From the NCBI GenBank assembly GCA_964643885.1, contig CAZXUI010000001.1, forward strand, positions 62,001-126,000: a stretch of DNA of 64,000 bases. Reading direction: 5' to 3'. The position numbers were made by a program, and so were the translations under genes. Source of the DNA: CAADGL01 sp964643885. GTDB taxonomy: Bacteria > Planctomycetota > Phycisphaerae > UBA1845 > Fen-1342. This document shows, one piece after another, positions 48,843 to 57,798 of the stretch; the first letter of the stretch is position 1; each line of letters opens with the position of its first letter. Under the pieces are notes generated by a model. The model worked only from the letters and a program-made list of their open reading frames with translations, was not told where the DNA came from and searched no databases.

Positions 48843-49426
48843 CGGCCCGCACCGCCGAATGGGCGCGAAAGACCCGCGAGACCGAGATTCGAGTGCGTCT
48901 GAATCTCGACGGCGCCGGCCAGGCGGACGTTCGCACGGGCATCGGTTTTCTGGACCACCTGCTCACGGGCCTCGCACGGCACGCCCGTTTCGACCTGTCC
49001 CTGACCTGCGCCGGCGATCTGCACGTCGACGATCATCACACGGCCGAAGATTGCGGACTTGCGCTGGGCACCGCGATTGACCAGGCACTGGCCCAGCGCC
49101 GCGGCGTCGCCCGCTTCGGCTACGCCTATGCTCCACTCGACGAGGCGCTCGCCCGCTGCGTGGTCGATCTCTCCGGGCGGCCATTCGCGCGCGTGCAACT
49201 GCGCCTGCGGCGCGAGCGGCTCGGCGATCTCTCGTGCGAGAACGTCGGCCACGTGCTCTCGTCGCTAGCCGCCGCGGCGCGGTTGACCTTGCACGTGCGC
49301 GTCCTTTCCGGCGCCAACGACCACCACAAGGCCGAGGCGGCCTTCAAGGCCACTGCGCTCGCGCTGCGGCAGTCCGTGGCGCTCACGGGCGAGGGCGACG
49401 TGCCCAGCACCAAGGGAGTGCTCTGA
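48839..49426 (+). CDS. hisB: Imidazoleglycerol-phosphate dehydratase
   Basis: Manganese-dependent dehydration of imidazoleglycerol phosphate. 195 residues, monofunctional size. Both duplicated metal motifs are present: G-F-L-D-H-L-L and D-D-H-H-T-A-E-D (about 60-70) in the first half, and C-E-N-V-G-H-V-L and N-D-H-H-K-A-E-A-A-F (about 160-170) in the second. No histidinol-phosphatase domain, and no separate phosphatase gene in the operon, so that step is encoded elsewhere. Overlaps hisC at its start and hisH at its end (TGATG). Confidence 0.95.
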   Translation: MTARTAEWARKTRETEIRVRLNLDGAGQADVRTGIGFLDHLLTGLARHARFDLSLTCAGDLHVDDHHTAEDCGLALGTAIDQALAQRRGVARFGYAYAPLDEALARCVVDLSGRPFARVQLRLRRERLGDLSCENVGHVLSSLAAAARLTLHVRVLSGANDHHKAEAAFKATALALRQSVALTGEGDVPSTKGVL

Positions 49427-50055
49427 TGTCCGCCGCCGAGGTGGTCGTCGTCGATACGCGGGCGGCCAATCTGGCTTCGATGCTCGTCGCGCTGCGGCGG
49501 CTGGGCGCCGAGCCGCGCGTCTCCCACGAACCGGCCGACGTGCATTCGGCCCGCGCACTCGTATTGCCGGGCGTCGGCCACTTCGGCGCCGTCGCGCAGC
49601 GCCTGAGCCAGCTTCGCCTCCGCGAGCAGCTCGTCGAGCGAATCGCCGCCGGCCGGGCCACGCTCGCGATCTGCCTGGGCATGCAGTTGCTCTGCGAATC
49701 CAGCGACGAGAGCCCCGACGCGGTCGGCCTCGGCATTCTCCCGCTGCGCGTCGGCCGCTTCTCAAGCGACGTCCGCGTGCCCCAGCTCGGTTGGAACCGC
49801 GTGACAGCGGATGCGGATTGCGAGCTGCTTCGATCCGGTTACGCGTACTTCGCCAACTCGTACCGATTGACCGACGCACCGGCCGGCTGGCGAACTGCCT
49901 GGTCCGACCACGGCGGCCGCTTCGTCGCCGCACTCGAGCGCGGCCGCGTCCTGGCCTGCCAGTTTCATCCCGAGCTCTCGGGCGCATGGGGGCTCTCATT
50001 GATCGAGCGCTGGCTGGCGGCCGCACAGACGGAGGCTGCGAATGCTGGCGCGTAG
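49426..50055 (+). CDS. hisH: Imidazole glycerol phosphate synthase, glutaminase subunit
   Basis: Class I glutamine amidotransferase that supplies ammonia to HisF. 209 residues. Catalytic Cys in A-I-C-L-G-M-Q-L-L (about 80) and His in C-Q-F-H-P-E-L-S (about 182), with Glu in the same motif; V-V-V-D-T-R-A-A-N-L-A-S-M begins the chain. The start shares one base with the hisB stop, and the end overlaps hisF by 14 bases, suiting coupled translation of the two subunits. Confidence 0.94.
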   Translation: MSAAEVVVVDTRAANLASMLVALRRLGAEPRVSHEPADVHSARALVLPGVGHFGAVAQRLSQLRLREQLVERIAAGRATLAICLGMQLLCESSDESPDAVGLGILPLRVGRFSSDVRVPQLGWNRVTADADCELLRSGYAYFANSYRLTDAPAGWRTAWSDHGGRFVAALERGRVLACQFHPELSGAWGLSLIERWLAAAQTEAANAGA

Positions 50056-50800
50056 AGTGATTCCCTGTCTCGACTGCCGCGACGGCCGCGTCGTCAAGGG
50101 CGTTCGCTTCGCCGACCTGCGCGACGCCGGCTCGCCGGCCGAGCTCGCACAGGCGTACGAGCGGCAGGGGGGTGACGAAATCGTCCTGCTCGACGTGTCG
50201 GCCACGCCGCAGCGGCGAGCGACCGCGGTCGAGACCGTCGCCGCTGTGCGCGAGGTGCTTTCCATCCCGCTCACGGTCGGCGGCGGCGTGCGCTCCGTCG
50301 AGCACGCGGCGGCGCTGCTGGACGCGGGGGCTGACAAGGTCGCCACGAATACGGCCGCCGTGGCCGATCCGTCCCTGATAGACCGGCTCGCGGCCCGCTT
50401 CGGACGGCAGTGCACGGTCCTGGCGGTCGATGCGGCCGCGCGCGGCGACGGGGCCGGCTGGGAGGTCGTCGTCCGAAGCGGCACCGTGCGGACCGGCCTG
50501 GACGCGGTCGAGTGGTGCCGCGCGGCCGAACAGCGCGGCGCGGGCGAGATCCTGCTGACGAGCTGGGACCGCGACGGCACGCAATCAGGCTACGACCTGG
50601 CGCTGATCTCGGCCGTTTCGCGGGCTGTGCGCGTGCCCGTGGTCGCTTCCGGCGGCGCGGCCGGGCCGCAGCATCTGCTCGAAGCATTGCAGGCCGGTGC
50701 GGATGCGGTCCTGGCCGCGAGCATCTTTCACGACCATGCGTATACGGTAGGCGACGTCAAGCGTGTCCTGATCGCAGCCGGAATGGAGGTGCGACCATGA
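50042..50800 (+). CDS. hisF: Imidazole glycerol phosphate synthase, cyclase subunit
   Basis: TIM-barrel cyclase that joins ammonia to PRFAR, releasing imidazoleglycerol phosphate and AICAR. 252 residues. First catalytic Asp in R-V-I-P-C-L-D-C-R-D-G-R-V-V-K-G; others in L-A-V-D-A-A and L-L-T-S-W-D-R-D-G-T-Q-S-G-Y; phosphate loops T-V-G-G-G-V-R-S and V-V-A-S-G-G-A. The second motif normally reads L-L-D-I-T-A-S; here it is L-L-D-V-S-A-T. Overlaps the fused hisA gene by 4 bases. Confidence 0.95.
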   Translation: MLARRVIPCLDCRDGRVVKGVRFADLRDAGSPAELAQAYERQGGDEIVLLDVSATPQRRATAVETVAAVREVLSIPLTVGGGVRSVEHAAALLDAGADKVATNTAAVADPSLIDRLAARFGRQCTVLAVDAAARGDGAGWEVVVRSGTVRTGLDAVEWCRAAEQRGAGEILLTSWDRDGTQSGYDLALISAVSRAVRVPVVASGGAAGPQHLLEALQAGADAVLAASIFHDHAYTVGDVKRVLIAAGMEVRP

Positions 50801-52071
50801 TCGTTCCCTCGATCGATCTGATGGGCGGGCACGCGGTGCAGCTCGTCGGCGGCCGCGAGCTTGAACTCGACGCCGGCGATCCACGGCCGATTGCGACGCG
50901 CTTCGCGCTCGCGGGTGAAATCGCCGTGGTCGACCTGGACGCGGCCATGGGGCGCGGTGAGAACAACGACCAGATTCGCGAACTGCTGAAGCTTGCGCCG
51001 TGCCGCGTCGGCGGCGGCATCCGCACGATCGAGCGGGCGCTCGCATGGCTGGACGCAGGGGCGACAAGGGTCGTGCTCGGCACGGCCGCGCGGCCGGACG
51101 TGTTGCGAGAGCTGCCGCGCGAGCGCGTCGTCGCGGCCGTGGACGCGGTCGACGGTGAGGTCGTCGTCGAGGGCTGGCAGACGCGCACCGGCCGCAGCGT
51201 GCTGGAGTGCATCCGCGAGCTGCGCGAATACGCCGGCGGCTTCCTGGTGACGTTCGTCGAGCGGGAAGGCCGGCTCGGCGGAACGGCGATGGAGCGAGTC
51301 GGGGAGCTCGTAGCTGCCGCCGCACCGGCACGCGTGACGATCGCCGGCGGCGTGACGACGGCGGCCGAGGTCGCCGAGCTCGATCGCCTCGGCGCGGATG
51401 CACAGGTCGGCATGGCGCTTTACAAGGGCCTGCTCCCGCTGGCGGACGCGATCGCCGCGCCGCTGCGAAGCGACCGTGCGGATGGTCTCTGGCCGACGGT
51501 CGTCGTGGATGAGCTCGGCACGGCGCTCGGGCTGGTCTACTCGAGCCATGAGAGCCTGCGGCAGGCGGTCGAGACGCGGCGCGGCGTCTACCACTCGCGG
51601 ACGCGCGGCATCTGGGTCAAAGGGGAGATCTCTGGCGCGACGCAGGAATTGCTGCGGGTCGATCCGGATTGCGATCGCGACGCGCTGCGATTCGTCGTCC
51701 GCCAGGCCGGCCCGGGTTTTTGCCACAATGGCACCGCGACCTGCTGGGGCGACGCGACCGGCCTGCCGCGCCTGCTGGCGACGCTCAGCGGCCGGCAGCA
51801 CTCGAGCCCTGCGGGCTCCTATACGCGGCGGCTGCTGGCCGACCGCGCTTTGCTGCGCTCGAAACTCGTCGAGGAGGCGGGCGAGCTGGGCGATGCGGCC
51901 GGCCGCGAGCACGTGACGGCCGAGGCGGCCGACCTGCTCTACTTTGCCGCGGTCGCCATGGTGCGTGCCGGGGTGTCGTTGGCGGACGTTGTCGGCGAGC
52001 TAGACCGGCGCGCCCTGCGCGTCACGCGCCGCGGCGGCGATGCAAAGCCTGAAGGAGGGGCGGCTCGATGA
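50797..52071 (+). CDS. HisA-HisI-HisE three-domain fusion
   Basis: 424 residues joining three histidine steps. Residues 1-225 are HisA, the ProFAR isomerase TIM barrel (M-I-V-P-S-I-D-L, V-G-G-G-I-R near 72, V-D-A-V-D-G-E-V near 115, A-G-G-V near 185). Residues about 229-330 are HisI, the phosphoribosyl-AMP cyclohydrolase, with W-V-K-G-E-I-S-G, D-C-D-R-D-A-L, F-C-H-N-G and T-C-W-G, i.e. all metal-binding Cys and Asp. Residues about 335-415 are HisE, the phosphoribosyl-ATP pyrophosphatase, with K-L-V-E-E-A-G-E-L and E-A-A-D-L-L-Y-F. HisIE fusions are common; HisA in front is not. In HisA the usual T-D-x-x-R-D-G reads T-F-V-E-R-E-G. Confidence 0.92.
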   Translation: MIVPSIDLMGGHAVQLVGGRELELDAGDPRPIATRFALAGEIAVVDLDAAMGRGENNDQIRELLKLAPCRVGGGIRTIERALAWLDAGATRVVLGTAARPDVLRELPRERVVAAVDAVDGEVVVEGWQTRTGRSVLECIRELREYAGGFLVTFVEREGRLGGTAMERVGELVAAAAPARVTIAGGVTTAAEVAELDRLGADAQVGMALYKGLLPLADAIAAPLRSDRADGLWPTVVVDELGTALGLVYSSHESLRQAVETRRGVYHSRTRGIWVKGEISGATQELLRVDPDCDRDALRFVVRQAGPGFCHNGTATCWGDATGLPRLLATLSGRQHSSPAGSYTRRLLADRALLRSKLVEEAGELGDAAGREHVTAEAADLLYFAAVAMVRAGVSLADVVGELDRRALRVTRRGGDAKPEGGAAR

Positions 52072-53351
52072 CCACGCGGCTGCTTCGAGTGCTAACGGCG
52101 GCGCAGGCGACGACTGAAACGAGGCTGCGTGCGCCGGTCTACGAGGAGACGCTCGCGGACGCGCGTCGGATCGTCGCCGACGTGCAGCGCCGCGGTGAAT
52201 CGGCGCTACGCGAGTACGCGTTGAAATTCAAGGAAGTCGAACCCGATCAGCCGCTCGTGATCTCGCGCGCGGAGCTGAACTCGGCGCTCGCCGGGCTTCC
52301 GAGCGAGATTCGAGCGCTGCTGGAGCGTGTCGCGGACCGTATCCGCCGCTTCTCCCAGGCCCAGCTCGACGCGCTGCGCGAAGTCCGGCTCGAGCTTCCG
52401 GGTGGCCGAGCCGGACACCGCCTCCGGCCCGTCTCGGCCGCGGGCTGCTACGCGCCCGGCGGGCGCTACCCGCTGCCCTCCTCCGTCCTGATGACGGTGA
52501 TTCCCGCCCGCGTCGCCGGCGTCGACGCGGTCTGGGTTGCGTCGCCCCGGCCGGCGGCCGTAACGCTGGCCGCGGCGGCCGTCGCCGGCGCCGACGGCCT
52601 GCTGCGGGCCGGTGGCGCGCACGCGATCGCAGCGCTGGCGTACGGTGTCGGCGGCCTCTCGCGCTGCGACATCGTCGTCGGCCCCGGGAATCGCTGGGTG
52701 ACAGCCGCCAAGCACGTCGTCTCCGCGACGACCGGCATCGACATGCTGGCCGGTCCGTCCGAGCTCGTCGTGCTCGCGGATTCGTCGGCCGACGCGCGGC
52801 TCGTCGCCGCCGATCTCCTCGCTCAGGCTGAGCACGACGACGACGCCCGCCCGATTCTGGTCTCGATTGATCCGGGGCTGGTGGATGCCGTGGAGCGGGA
52901 GCTCGCAGACCAGCTCGCTTCGCTGCCGACCGCGGCCACGGCCCGCGCCGCTTTGCGGAACGGTTTCGCCGCGGTCGCGCGACACCTGAATGAGGCGATC
53001 GCGCTGTGTGACCAGCTCGCGCCGGAGCACCTGGAGCTCCATGTGCGTGATGCTGCCGCGGTCGGTTCGCAAGTGACCGACTTGGGCGGACTCTTTCTCG
53101 GCAGCAATAGTGCCGAGGTGATCGGCGACTACGGCGCCGGGCCGAACCATGTTCTTCCAACCGGCGGCACGGCCCGATTTCGCGGCGGGCTGTCCGTCTT
53201 CGACTTCATCCGCGTGCAGACCTGGCTGCAAATCGACGATGCGGCTGCGGCGCGCGAGCTTTTCGAGGACGCGGCCGAGCTGTCCCGCATCGAGCAGCTC
53301 GCCGGCCACGCCCGCTCCGCCGAGATGCGGCTCGCGCCGCCGCGGATTTGA
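52068..53351 (+). CDS. hisD: Histidinol dehydrogenase
   Basis: NAD- and zinc-dependent enzyme that performs the last two oxidations of histidinol to histidine. 427 residues. Motifs: C-Y-A-P-G-G-R-Y-P-L-P-S-S, A-G-G-A-H-A-I-A-A-L-A-Y-G, V-G-P-G-N-R-W-V-T-A-A-K, D-M-L-A-G-P-S-E, zinc and catalytic residues in A-Q-A-E-H-D (about 258), A-P-E-H-L-E-L (about 323) and G-P-N-H-V-L-P-T-G-G (about 360). Overlaps the fusion gene by 4 bases; last gene of the operon. Confidence 0.96.
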   Translation: MTTRLLRVLTAAQATTETRLRAPVYEETLADARRIVADVQRRGESALREYALKFKEVEPDQPLVISRAELNSALAGLPSEIRALLERVADRIRRFSQAQLDALREVRLELPGGRAGHRLRPVSAAGCYAPGGRYPLPSSVLMTVIPARVAGVDAVWVASPRPAAVTLAAAAVAGADGLLRAGGAHAIAALAYGVGGLSRCDIVVGPGNRWVTAAKHVVSATTGIDMLAGPSELVVLADSSADARLVAADLLAQAEHDDDARPILVSIDPGLVDAVERELADQLASLPTAATARAALRNGFAAVARHLNEAIALCDQLAPEHLELHVRDAAAVGSQVTDLGGLFLGSNSAEVIGDYGAGPNHVLPTGGTARFRGGLSVFDFIRVQTWLQIDDAAAARELFEDAAELSRIEQLAGHARSAEMRLAPPRI

Positions 53352-53381
53352 TTGCCGTCCGCGAGCGCGGCGGGCTACACT
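53352..53381 (+). promoter_or_regulatory. Promoter of the HAF-repeat gene
   Basis: TTGCCG (53352-53357), 18 bases, TACACT (53376-53381), beginning one base after the hisD stop. The -10 box equals that of ahcY. Confidence 0.5.
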
Positions 53382-53442
53382 GATCTCGGAGGCGGCGCGG
53401 CCGAGAAGCGGGCCACCGCACCCGCTGTGGCGGAAGAAGCGC

Positions 53443-54696
53443 ATGACCCAGTCGAACCGTTCCGCCGGATTCCCTCTTCCCGCGTCGGCGATCCTCTGCG
53501 CCGCGTGCCTCGCGGCCGCCCAGAACGCAAGCTTCACGCCGCTCGGCGATCTCCCGGGCGGCACTTTCGAGAGCTTCGTCTATGCCATGTCCCCCGACGG
53601 ACAGGTGGTGACCGGCGTCTCCATCTCCGCCAACGGAAACGAGGCATTTTACTGGACCTCTGATGAAGGCATGGTCGCGCTGAGCGACCTGCCCGGCGGA
53701 ATCTTCTACAGCCGCATCTACGCGGCGTCGTGGGATGGCTCGGTTCTGGCGGGCCGGGGGCGCAGCGCCGACGGCTTCGAGGCGATGCGCTGGACGCAGG
53801 CCGGCGGCCTCGTCGGCCTGGGCGATTTCGCCGGCGGCGGGTTTTACAGCGAAGCCAACGGCGTCTCGAACGACGGCACCGTGCTGGTCGGATACGGCAC
53901 CACGGCCGCCGGCAACGAGGCCTTTCGCTGGACGCAGGCCGGCGGGATGGTCGGCCTCGGCGATCTGCCCGGCGGCAGCATGTCGAGCGTCGCGCAGGAC
54001 GTGTCCGGGGACGGCTCGATCGTCGTCGGATGGTCCGTCTCGACCGACGGCCCGCAGGCATTTCGCTGGACGAGCGCCACAAGCATGATCGGCATCGGCG
54101 ACCTGCCGGGCGGGTCGTTCGCGAGCTTCGCGACGGCCATCTCGAACGACGGCGGCGTCATCGTCGGCTATTCATCCTCGAACGCGGGCTACGAGGCCTT
54201 CGCCTGGAGCGCAGCGGCAGGAATCGTTCCGCTGGGCGACATCCCCGGCGGCAGCGGCGAAAGCGCGGCGCATGGCGCGTCCCTGAATGGCGACGTAATC
54301 GTCGGGCAGGGCAGCGGCGTCGACGGGCCGGAGGCGGCCGTCTGGACGAAGGCGGACGGCATGCGCAGTCTGCGCGACCTGCTTCTGTCGCGCGGCGTCA
54401 GCGAAGTGGCCGACTGGCGGCTGCGGATCGCGGTGTCCGTCTCGGCCGACGGGCGTTTCATCGCCGGCTACGGTGACAACCCGGCTGGCCACATAGAAGG
54501 CTGGCGGGTCGAGATCGGCGGCCTGCTTCCCTGCCCCGAGGACTTCGACGGCGACGGCCAGGTCGGCTTCGGCGATCTGGTGCTGCTGCTGGCGTCTTTC
54601 GGCTCCGGTCCGGGCGGCGATCTCGACGGCGACGGCGACACCGACTTCACCGACCTGACGGCCTTTCTCGCCCGCTACGGCACCGCCTGTCCGTAG
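53443..54696 (+). CDS. Secreted HAF-repeat protein with dockerin-like C-terminus
   Basis: A 417-residue exported protein. Signal peptide (L-P-A-S-A-I-L-C-A-A-C-L-A-A-A). Six or seven repeats of about 48 residues, each with G-L-G-D-L-P-G-G-x-x-x-S and G-T-V-L-V-G-Y-x-x-x-x-x-G-x-E-A-F-R-W-T, run from about 30 to 330; this is the extracellular HAF repeat, a likely beta-propeller. The C-terminal 60 residues have two calcium-binding loops (D-F-D-G-D-G-Q-V-G-F-G-D-L and D-L-D-G-D-G-D-T-D-F-T-D-L), a type I dockerin-like module found at the end of many planctomycete secreted proteins. Function unknown; anchoring or complex formation through the dockerin is inferred. Confidence 0.85.
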   Translation: MTQSNRSAGFPLPASAILCAACLAAAQNASFTPLGDLPGGTFESFVYAMSPDGQVVTGVSISANGNEAFYWTSDEGMVALSDLPGGIFYSRIYAASWDGSVLAGRGRSADGFEAMRWTQAGGLVGLGDFAGGGFYSEANGVSNDGTVLVGYGTTAAGNEAFRWTQAGGMVGLGDLPGGSMSSVAQDVSGDGSIVVGWSVSTDGPQAFRWTSATSMIGIGDLPGGSFASFATAISNDGGVIVGYSSSNAGYEAFAWSAAAGIVPLGDIPGGSGESAAHGASLNGDVIVGQGSGVDGPEAAVWTKADGMRSLRDLLLSRGVSEVADWRLRIAVSVSADGRFIAGYGDNPAGHIEGWRVEIGGLLPCPEDFDGDGQVGFGDLVLLLASFGSGPGGDLDGDGDTDFTDLTAFLARYGTACP

Positions 54697-54710
54697 CCCG
54701 CGGCCCGCAA

Positions 54711-54739
54711 CTGACACACCGCATTGCTCCTGTTATGCT
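54711..54739 (+). promoter_or_regulatory. Promoter of folD, apparently giving a leaderless transcript
   Basis: CTGACA (54711-54716), 17 bases, TATGCT (54734-54739). The usual start of transcription 7 bases after the -10 box falls on the A of the folD ATG at 54746. No ribosome-binding sequence precedes that ATG, which fits a leaderless message. Confidence 0.55.
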
Positions 54740-54745
54740 CTGTTC

Positions 54746-55609
54746 ATGCCATCGACACACGCGGCGCGGCTGATGGAGGGGCGAACGCCGGCTCAGCGCA
54801 TCCTTGCCGGCGCCGCCGAGAAAGTGCAGCGAATCCGCTCGTTCAGCGCCGTCGTGCCGTCGCTGGCGACCGTGCTCGTCGGCGACGACCCGGCCTCCGC
54901 CACCTACGTCCGCATGAAGCGGCGGCGCTGCGAAGAGGTCGGCATGCGCTCCGTCATGCTCGAGCTGCCGCGCAGCACGACGACGGACCGGCTCGTCGCC
55001 GAGATCCGCCGCCTGGGCGACGACCCGGCGGTTCACGGCATCCTGCTCCAGCACCCGGTGCCCGATCCGATCGATCGGCGGGCCGCGTTCGAGGCCATCC
55101 CCGTCACCAAGGATGTCGACGGCGTCACATCCACCACGCTTGGCCGCGTCATCCTCGGCATGCCGGCGTTCATACCCTGCACGCCGGCCGGCATCATGCG
55201 ACTGCTCGCCGAGTACAACGTGCCGCTCGACGGGGCGGACGCCGTCGTCCTCGGCCGCAGCCCCATCCTCGGCCGGCCGATGGCCTCTCTTCTGATCAAC
55301 GCCCACGCGACCGTCACGCTCTGCCATTCGCGCACGCGCAACCTGGGCGAGATCGTCGCCCGGGCCGATGTGCTGATCGCCGCCGTCGGCCGGCCGCGAT
55401 TCGTGCAGGGCCCGTGGATCAAGCCCGGCAGCGTCGTCATCGATGCGGGTTACAACCCGGGCAACATCGGCGACGTCGATTTCGACGCGGCCGCGGCGCG
55501 GGCCGGCCTGATTACTCCCGTCCCCGGCGGCGTGGGGCCGATGACCATCGCGATGCTGATCGACCACACGGCGGACGCGGCCATGCAGCAGTTGGGCATC
55601 ACCTCGTGA
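54746..55609 (+). CDS. folD: Bifunctional methylenetetrahydrofolate dehydrogenase/cyclohydrolase
   Basis: Interconverts 5,10-methylene- and 10-formyl-tetrahydrofolate in one-carbon metabolism. 287 residues, normal length. Motifs: V-G-D-D-P-A-S-A-T-Y-V-R-M-K (catalytic Tyr and Lys, about 48-55), H-G-I-L-L-Q-H-P-V-P (Q-x-P-type region), K-D-V-D-G-V-T, P-C-T-P-A-G, the NADP site V-V-L-G-R-S-P-I-L-G-R-P and P-V-P-G-G-V-G-P-M-T near the end. Its stop overlaps the next start by 4 bases, so it heads a four-gene overlapping run up to 60247. Confidence 0.96.
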   Translation: MPSTHAARLMEGRTPAQRILAGAAEKVQRIRSFSAVVPSLATVLVGDDPASATYVRMKRRRCEEVGMRSVMLELPRSTTTDRLVAEIRRLGDDPAVHGILLQHPVPDPIDRRAAFEAIPVTKDVDGVTSTTLGRVILGMPAFIPCTPAGIMRLLAEYNVPLDGADAVVLGRSPILGRPMASLLINAHATVTLCHSRTRNLGEIVARADVLIAAVGRPRFVQGPWIKPGSVVIDAGYNPGNIGDVDFDAAAARAGLITPVPGGVGPMTIAMLIDHTADAAMQQLGITS

Positions 55610-57798
55610 GTCGCAAAGCGCCGTCCCAGGCCGTTCCGGGCGTGCACTCGCCCCCGTCGCACGGCGATTACCCGATTCCGGCGGCGGCCGTCGTGGTCGT
55701 GGTGGCCGCGGCCGCCGGGTTGACCATCGCGTCGCCGCACATCTGGGCCTTCCTGCTGATGGACCTGCTGCTGGTGGGCGCGGTGCTGCTCGCGGCGGCC
55801 GGTCTGGGAGCCTGGCCGGCGGCGTGGTGCCTCGCGTCGCACGGCGCGGACCGGGTGGACGGTGCGGCCGCGGTCAAGCGATTTTGCGTGGCACTGCCCT
55901 TCGGCTGGGGAATCCTCGGCGCTCTCACGCTCGCGCTCGGAATGGCCGGGTGGATGAGCCGCCCGGTCGCCCTGGCACTGCTGGCGGCCGGGGCGGCCGC
56001 GGGAATCTCTTATCTTGGCCTTCGCGGGGGCATGGCGGCACAGAGCAGTGCGGCGAGTGTCCCCCATCGTCCGAGGCCGTTCTCCTTCGCCGCCGCCGTG
56101 CGCCCGGCCGCGCTTCTGCTGCCGCTGGCGATTCCGCTCGGCATCGCGCTGTTCGGAGCGAGCCTGCCGCCGGGTTTGATCTGGACGGACGAGGCCCGCG
56201 GCTACGATGCGCTCGAGTATCACCTCCAGGCCCCGCGCGAATACTTCGAAGCCGGCCGGATCGAGTTCCTGCCGCACAATGTTTATGCATCGTTTCCGCA
56301 GCAGGTCGAGATTCTCTACTACCTGCTCATGCACCTGGCCGGCTCGCCGCACGAAGCCGGCTCGGCGGCACAGTTGCTGCACATGATGCTGGGCGTGCTG
56401 GCCGTGGTCGCGCTGGCGGCCTGGTCGCCGCCCGGCCGCGGCCGCCTCGTCGTCGCGCTGCTGGCCGGTGGCTGCGCCTGGCTAGCGTACGCCGGTTGCC
56501 TGGCCTACGTCGAAAACGGCGTGCTGCTTTGTGCGGCCGTGGCGGCCGGCCTGATTCGCGACGAAATGCAGGCGCCCTCCGCCACTCCGCTTCGAATGAC
56601 CCTCGCCGCGGGAGTCTGCGCCGGCCTGGCGGCCGGCTGCAAGTACACCGCGATCGCCCTCGTCCCGGTCGCGCTGGGGCTGTCCTGGCTGATTGTGATG
56701 CAGACCGGGATGGCGACGCGACTGCTTCGCTTCGCGCTCTTCGGCGCGGCCGCGCTGGCCGCATTCAGCCCCTGGATGATCCGCAACGCCCTGCACAGCG
56801 GCAATCCGGTCTATCCGTTCGCGTACTCGCTGCTCGGCGGCCGGGCCTGGAGCGCGGAGCAGGACGCGCAGTGGCGACGCGGCCACACGCTGCCCGAGGC
56901 GGATCGCCCGCTGCCGGCCAGGCTGCGCATCGCGGCCCGCGAGCTGTTCGGCACTCTGCGCCCGGACGCCCCCTGGCTCTCGCAGAGCCTGTTCGGCTAC
57001 GGGCTGTTCCTCGTCGCGGCGGCCGGCGCGCTGGCGGGAGGCCGCGACACCCGCCTGCTCATTCTCTGGGCCGTGCTGATGCTCGGTGTGTGGATCGGCG
57101 CGACGCACGTGCCCGGCCGCTTCGTCGTGCCGCTGATCGTTCCGCTCGCTCTGCTGGCCGGCGATGCGTTTCGTCCCGGCGCCGAGCCAGCCCCGGCGCG
57201 TCATGGCGACGCACCGCCGCCCGCCGCCCGGCTGCTGCTGCGCCTGCGCGGCGCTCTCCTCGTCGTCGCGGTCCTTTCCGCGCTGCACGGCGGATTGATG
57301 CTCATCGGTGAGCTCGTGCCGCACGCGACGAGCTGGAAGCGGACCACCAACGTGAGCCTCTCTCAAATGCTCGGCCGCTGGGACGTCCTGCGCGACACGC
57401 ATCCCTACAACGCGGCCACGCCGCCCGACGCGCGGCTCTGGCTGGTCGGCGATGCGGCGGTCTTCTACGTCGACCGCCCAATGCACTACACCGTCGTCTT
57501 CAGCCGCGACCCGTGGCTGGAGCTGGCCGCATCCGGCGCCGACGCCGCGGCCTGCGTCGAGTGGCTGCGTACCCAAAACGTGACGCATGTGATATTCTCG
57601 TGGGACGAAATCCGGCGGCTTGCCGCCACGTACGGCTTTCCCGAGGTCGTGACGAAAGCGTGGGTGGCGCGGCTGGCTGCCGCCGGCCTGCGGCTGGTCG
57701 AGTCGCAGCGGCGCGCGTCCGGGGCGACGGCCTACGAGGTCTACGAAGTACCGAGCCGCGACGTTGCGGGCTCACGCGAGGCACAAGACGCGGAATGA
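55606..57798 (+). CDS. Polytopic membrane protein, GT-C glycosyltransferase-like
   Basis: A 730-residue protein with about a dozen membrane segments. An early loop has W-T-D-E-A-R-G-Y-D-A-L-E-Y-H (about 195-208), where GT-C enzymes such as ArnT/PMT carry their acidic catalytic residues; W-M-I-R-N-A-L-H-S-G-N-P-V-Y-P-F-A-Y follows near 395, also a family-like loop. A soluble C-terminal part (about 590-730) lies outside the membrane region. I infer transfer of sugars from a lipid-linked donor. The GTG start overlaps folD (GTGA) and the stop overlaps the next start (ATGA), so translation is probably coupled. Donor and acceptor are unknown. Confidence 0.72.
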   Translation: MSRKAPSQAVPGVHSPPSHGDYPIPAAAVVVVVAAAAGLTIASPHIWAFLLMDLLLVGAVLLAAAGLGAWPAAWCLASHGADRVDGAAAVKRFCVALPFGWGILGALTLALGMAGWMSRPVALALLAAGAAAGISYLGLRGGMAAQSSAASVPHRPRPFSFAAAVRPAALLLPLAIPLGIALFGASLPPGLIWTDEARGYDALEYHLQAPREYFEAGRIEFLPHNVYASFPQQVEILYYLLMHLAGSPHEAGSAAQLLHMMLGVLAVVALAAWSPPGRGRLVVALLAGGCAWLAYAGCLAYVENGVLLCAAVAAGLIRDEMQAPSATPLRMTLAAGVCAGLAAGCKYTAIALVPVALGLSWLIVMQTGMATRLLRFALFGAAALAAFSPWMIRNALHSGNPVYPFAYSLLGGRAWSAEQDAQWRRGHTLPEADRPLPARLRIAARELFGTLRPDAPWLSQSLFGYGLFLVAAAGALAGGRDTRLLILWAVLMLGVWIGATHVPGRFVVPLIVPLALLAGDAFRPGAEPAPARHGDAPPPAARLLLRLRGALLVVAVLSALHGGLMLIGELVPHATSWKRTTNVSLSQMLGRWDVLRDTHPYNAATPPDARLWLVGDAAVFYVDRPMHYTVVFSRDPWLELAASGADAAACVEWLRTQNVTHVIFSWDEIRRLAATYGFPEVVTKAWVARLAAAGLRLVESQRRASGATAYEVYEVPSRDVAGSREAQDAE

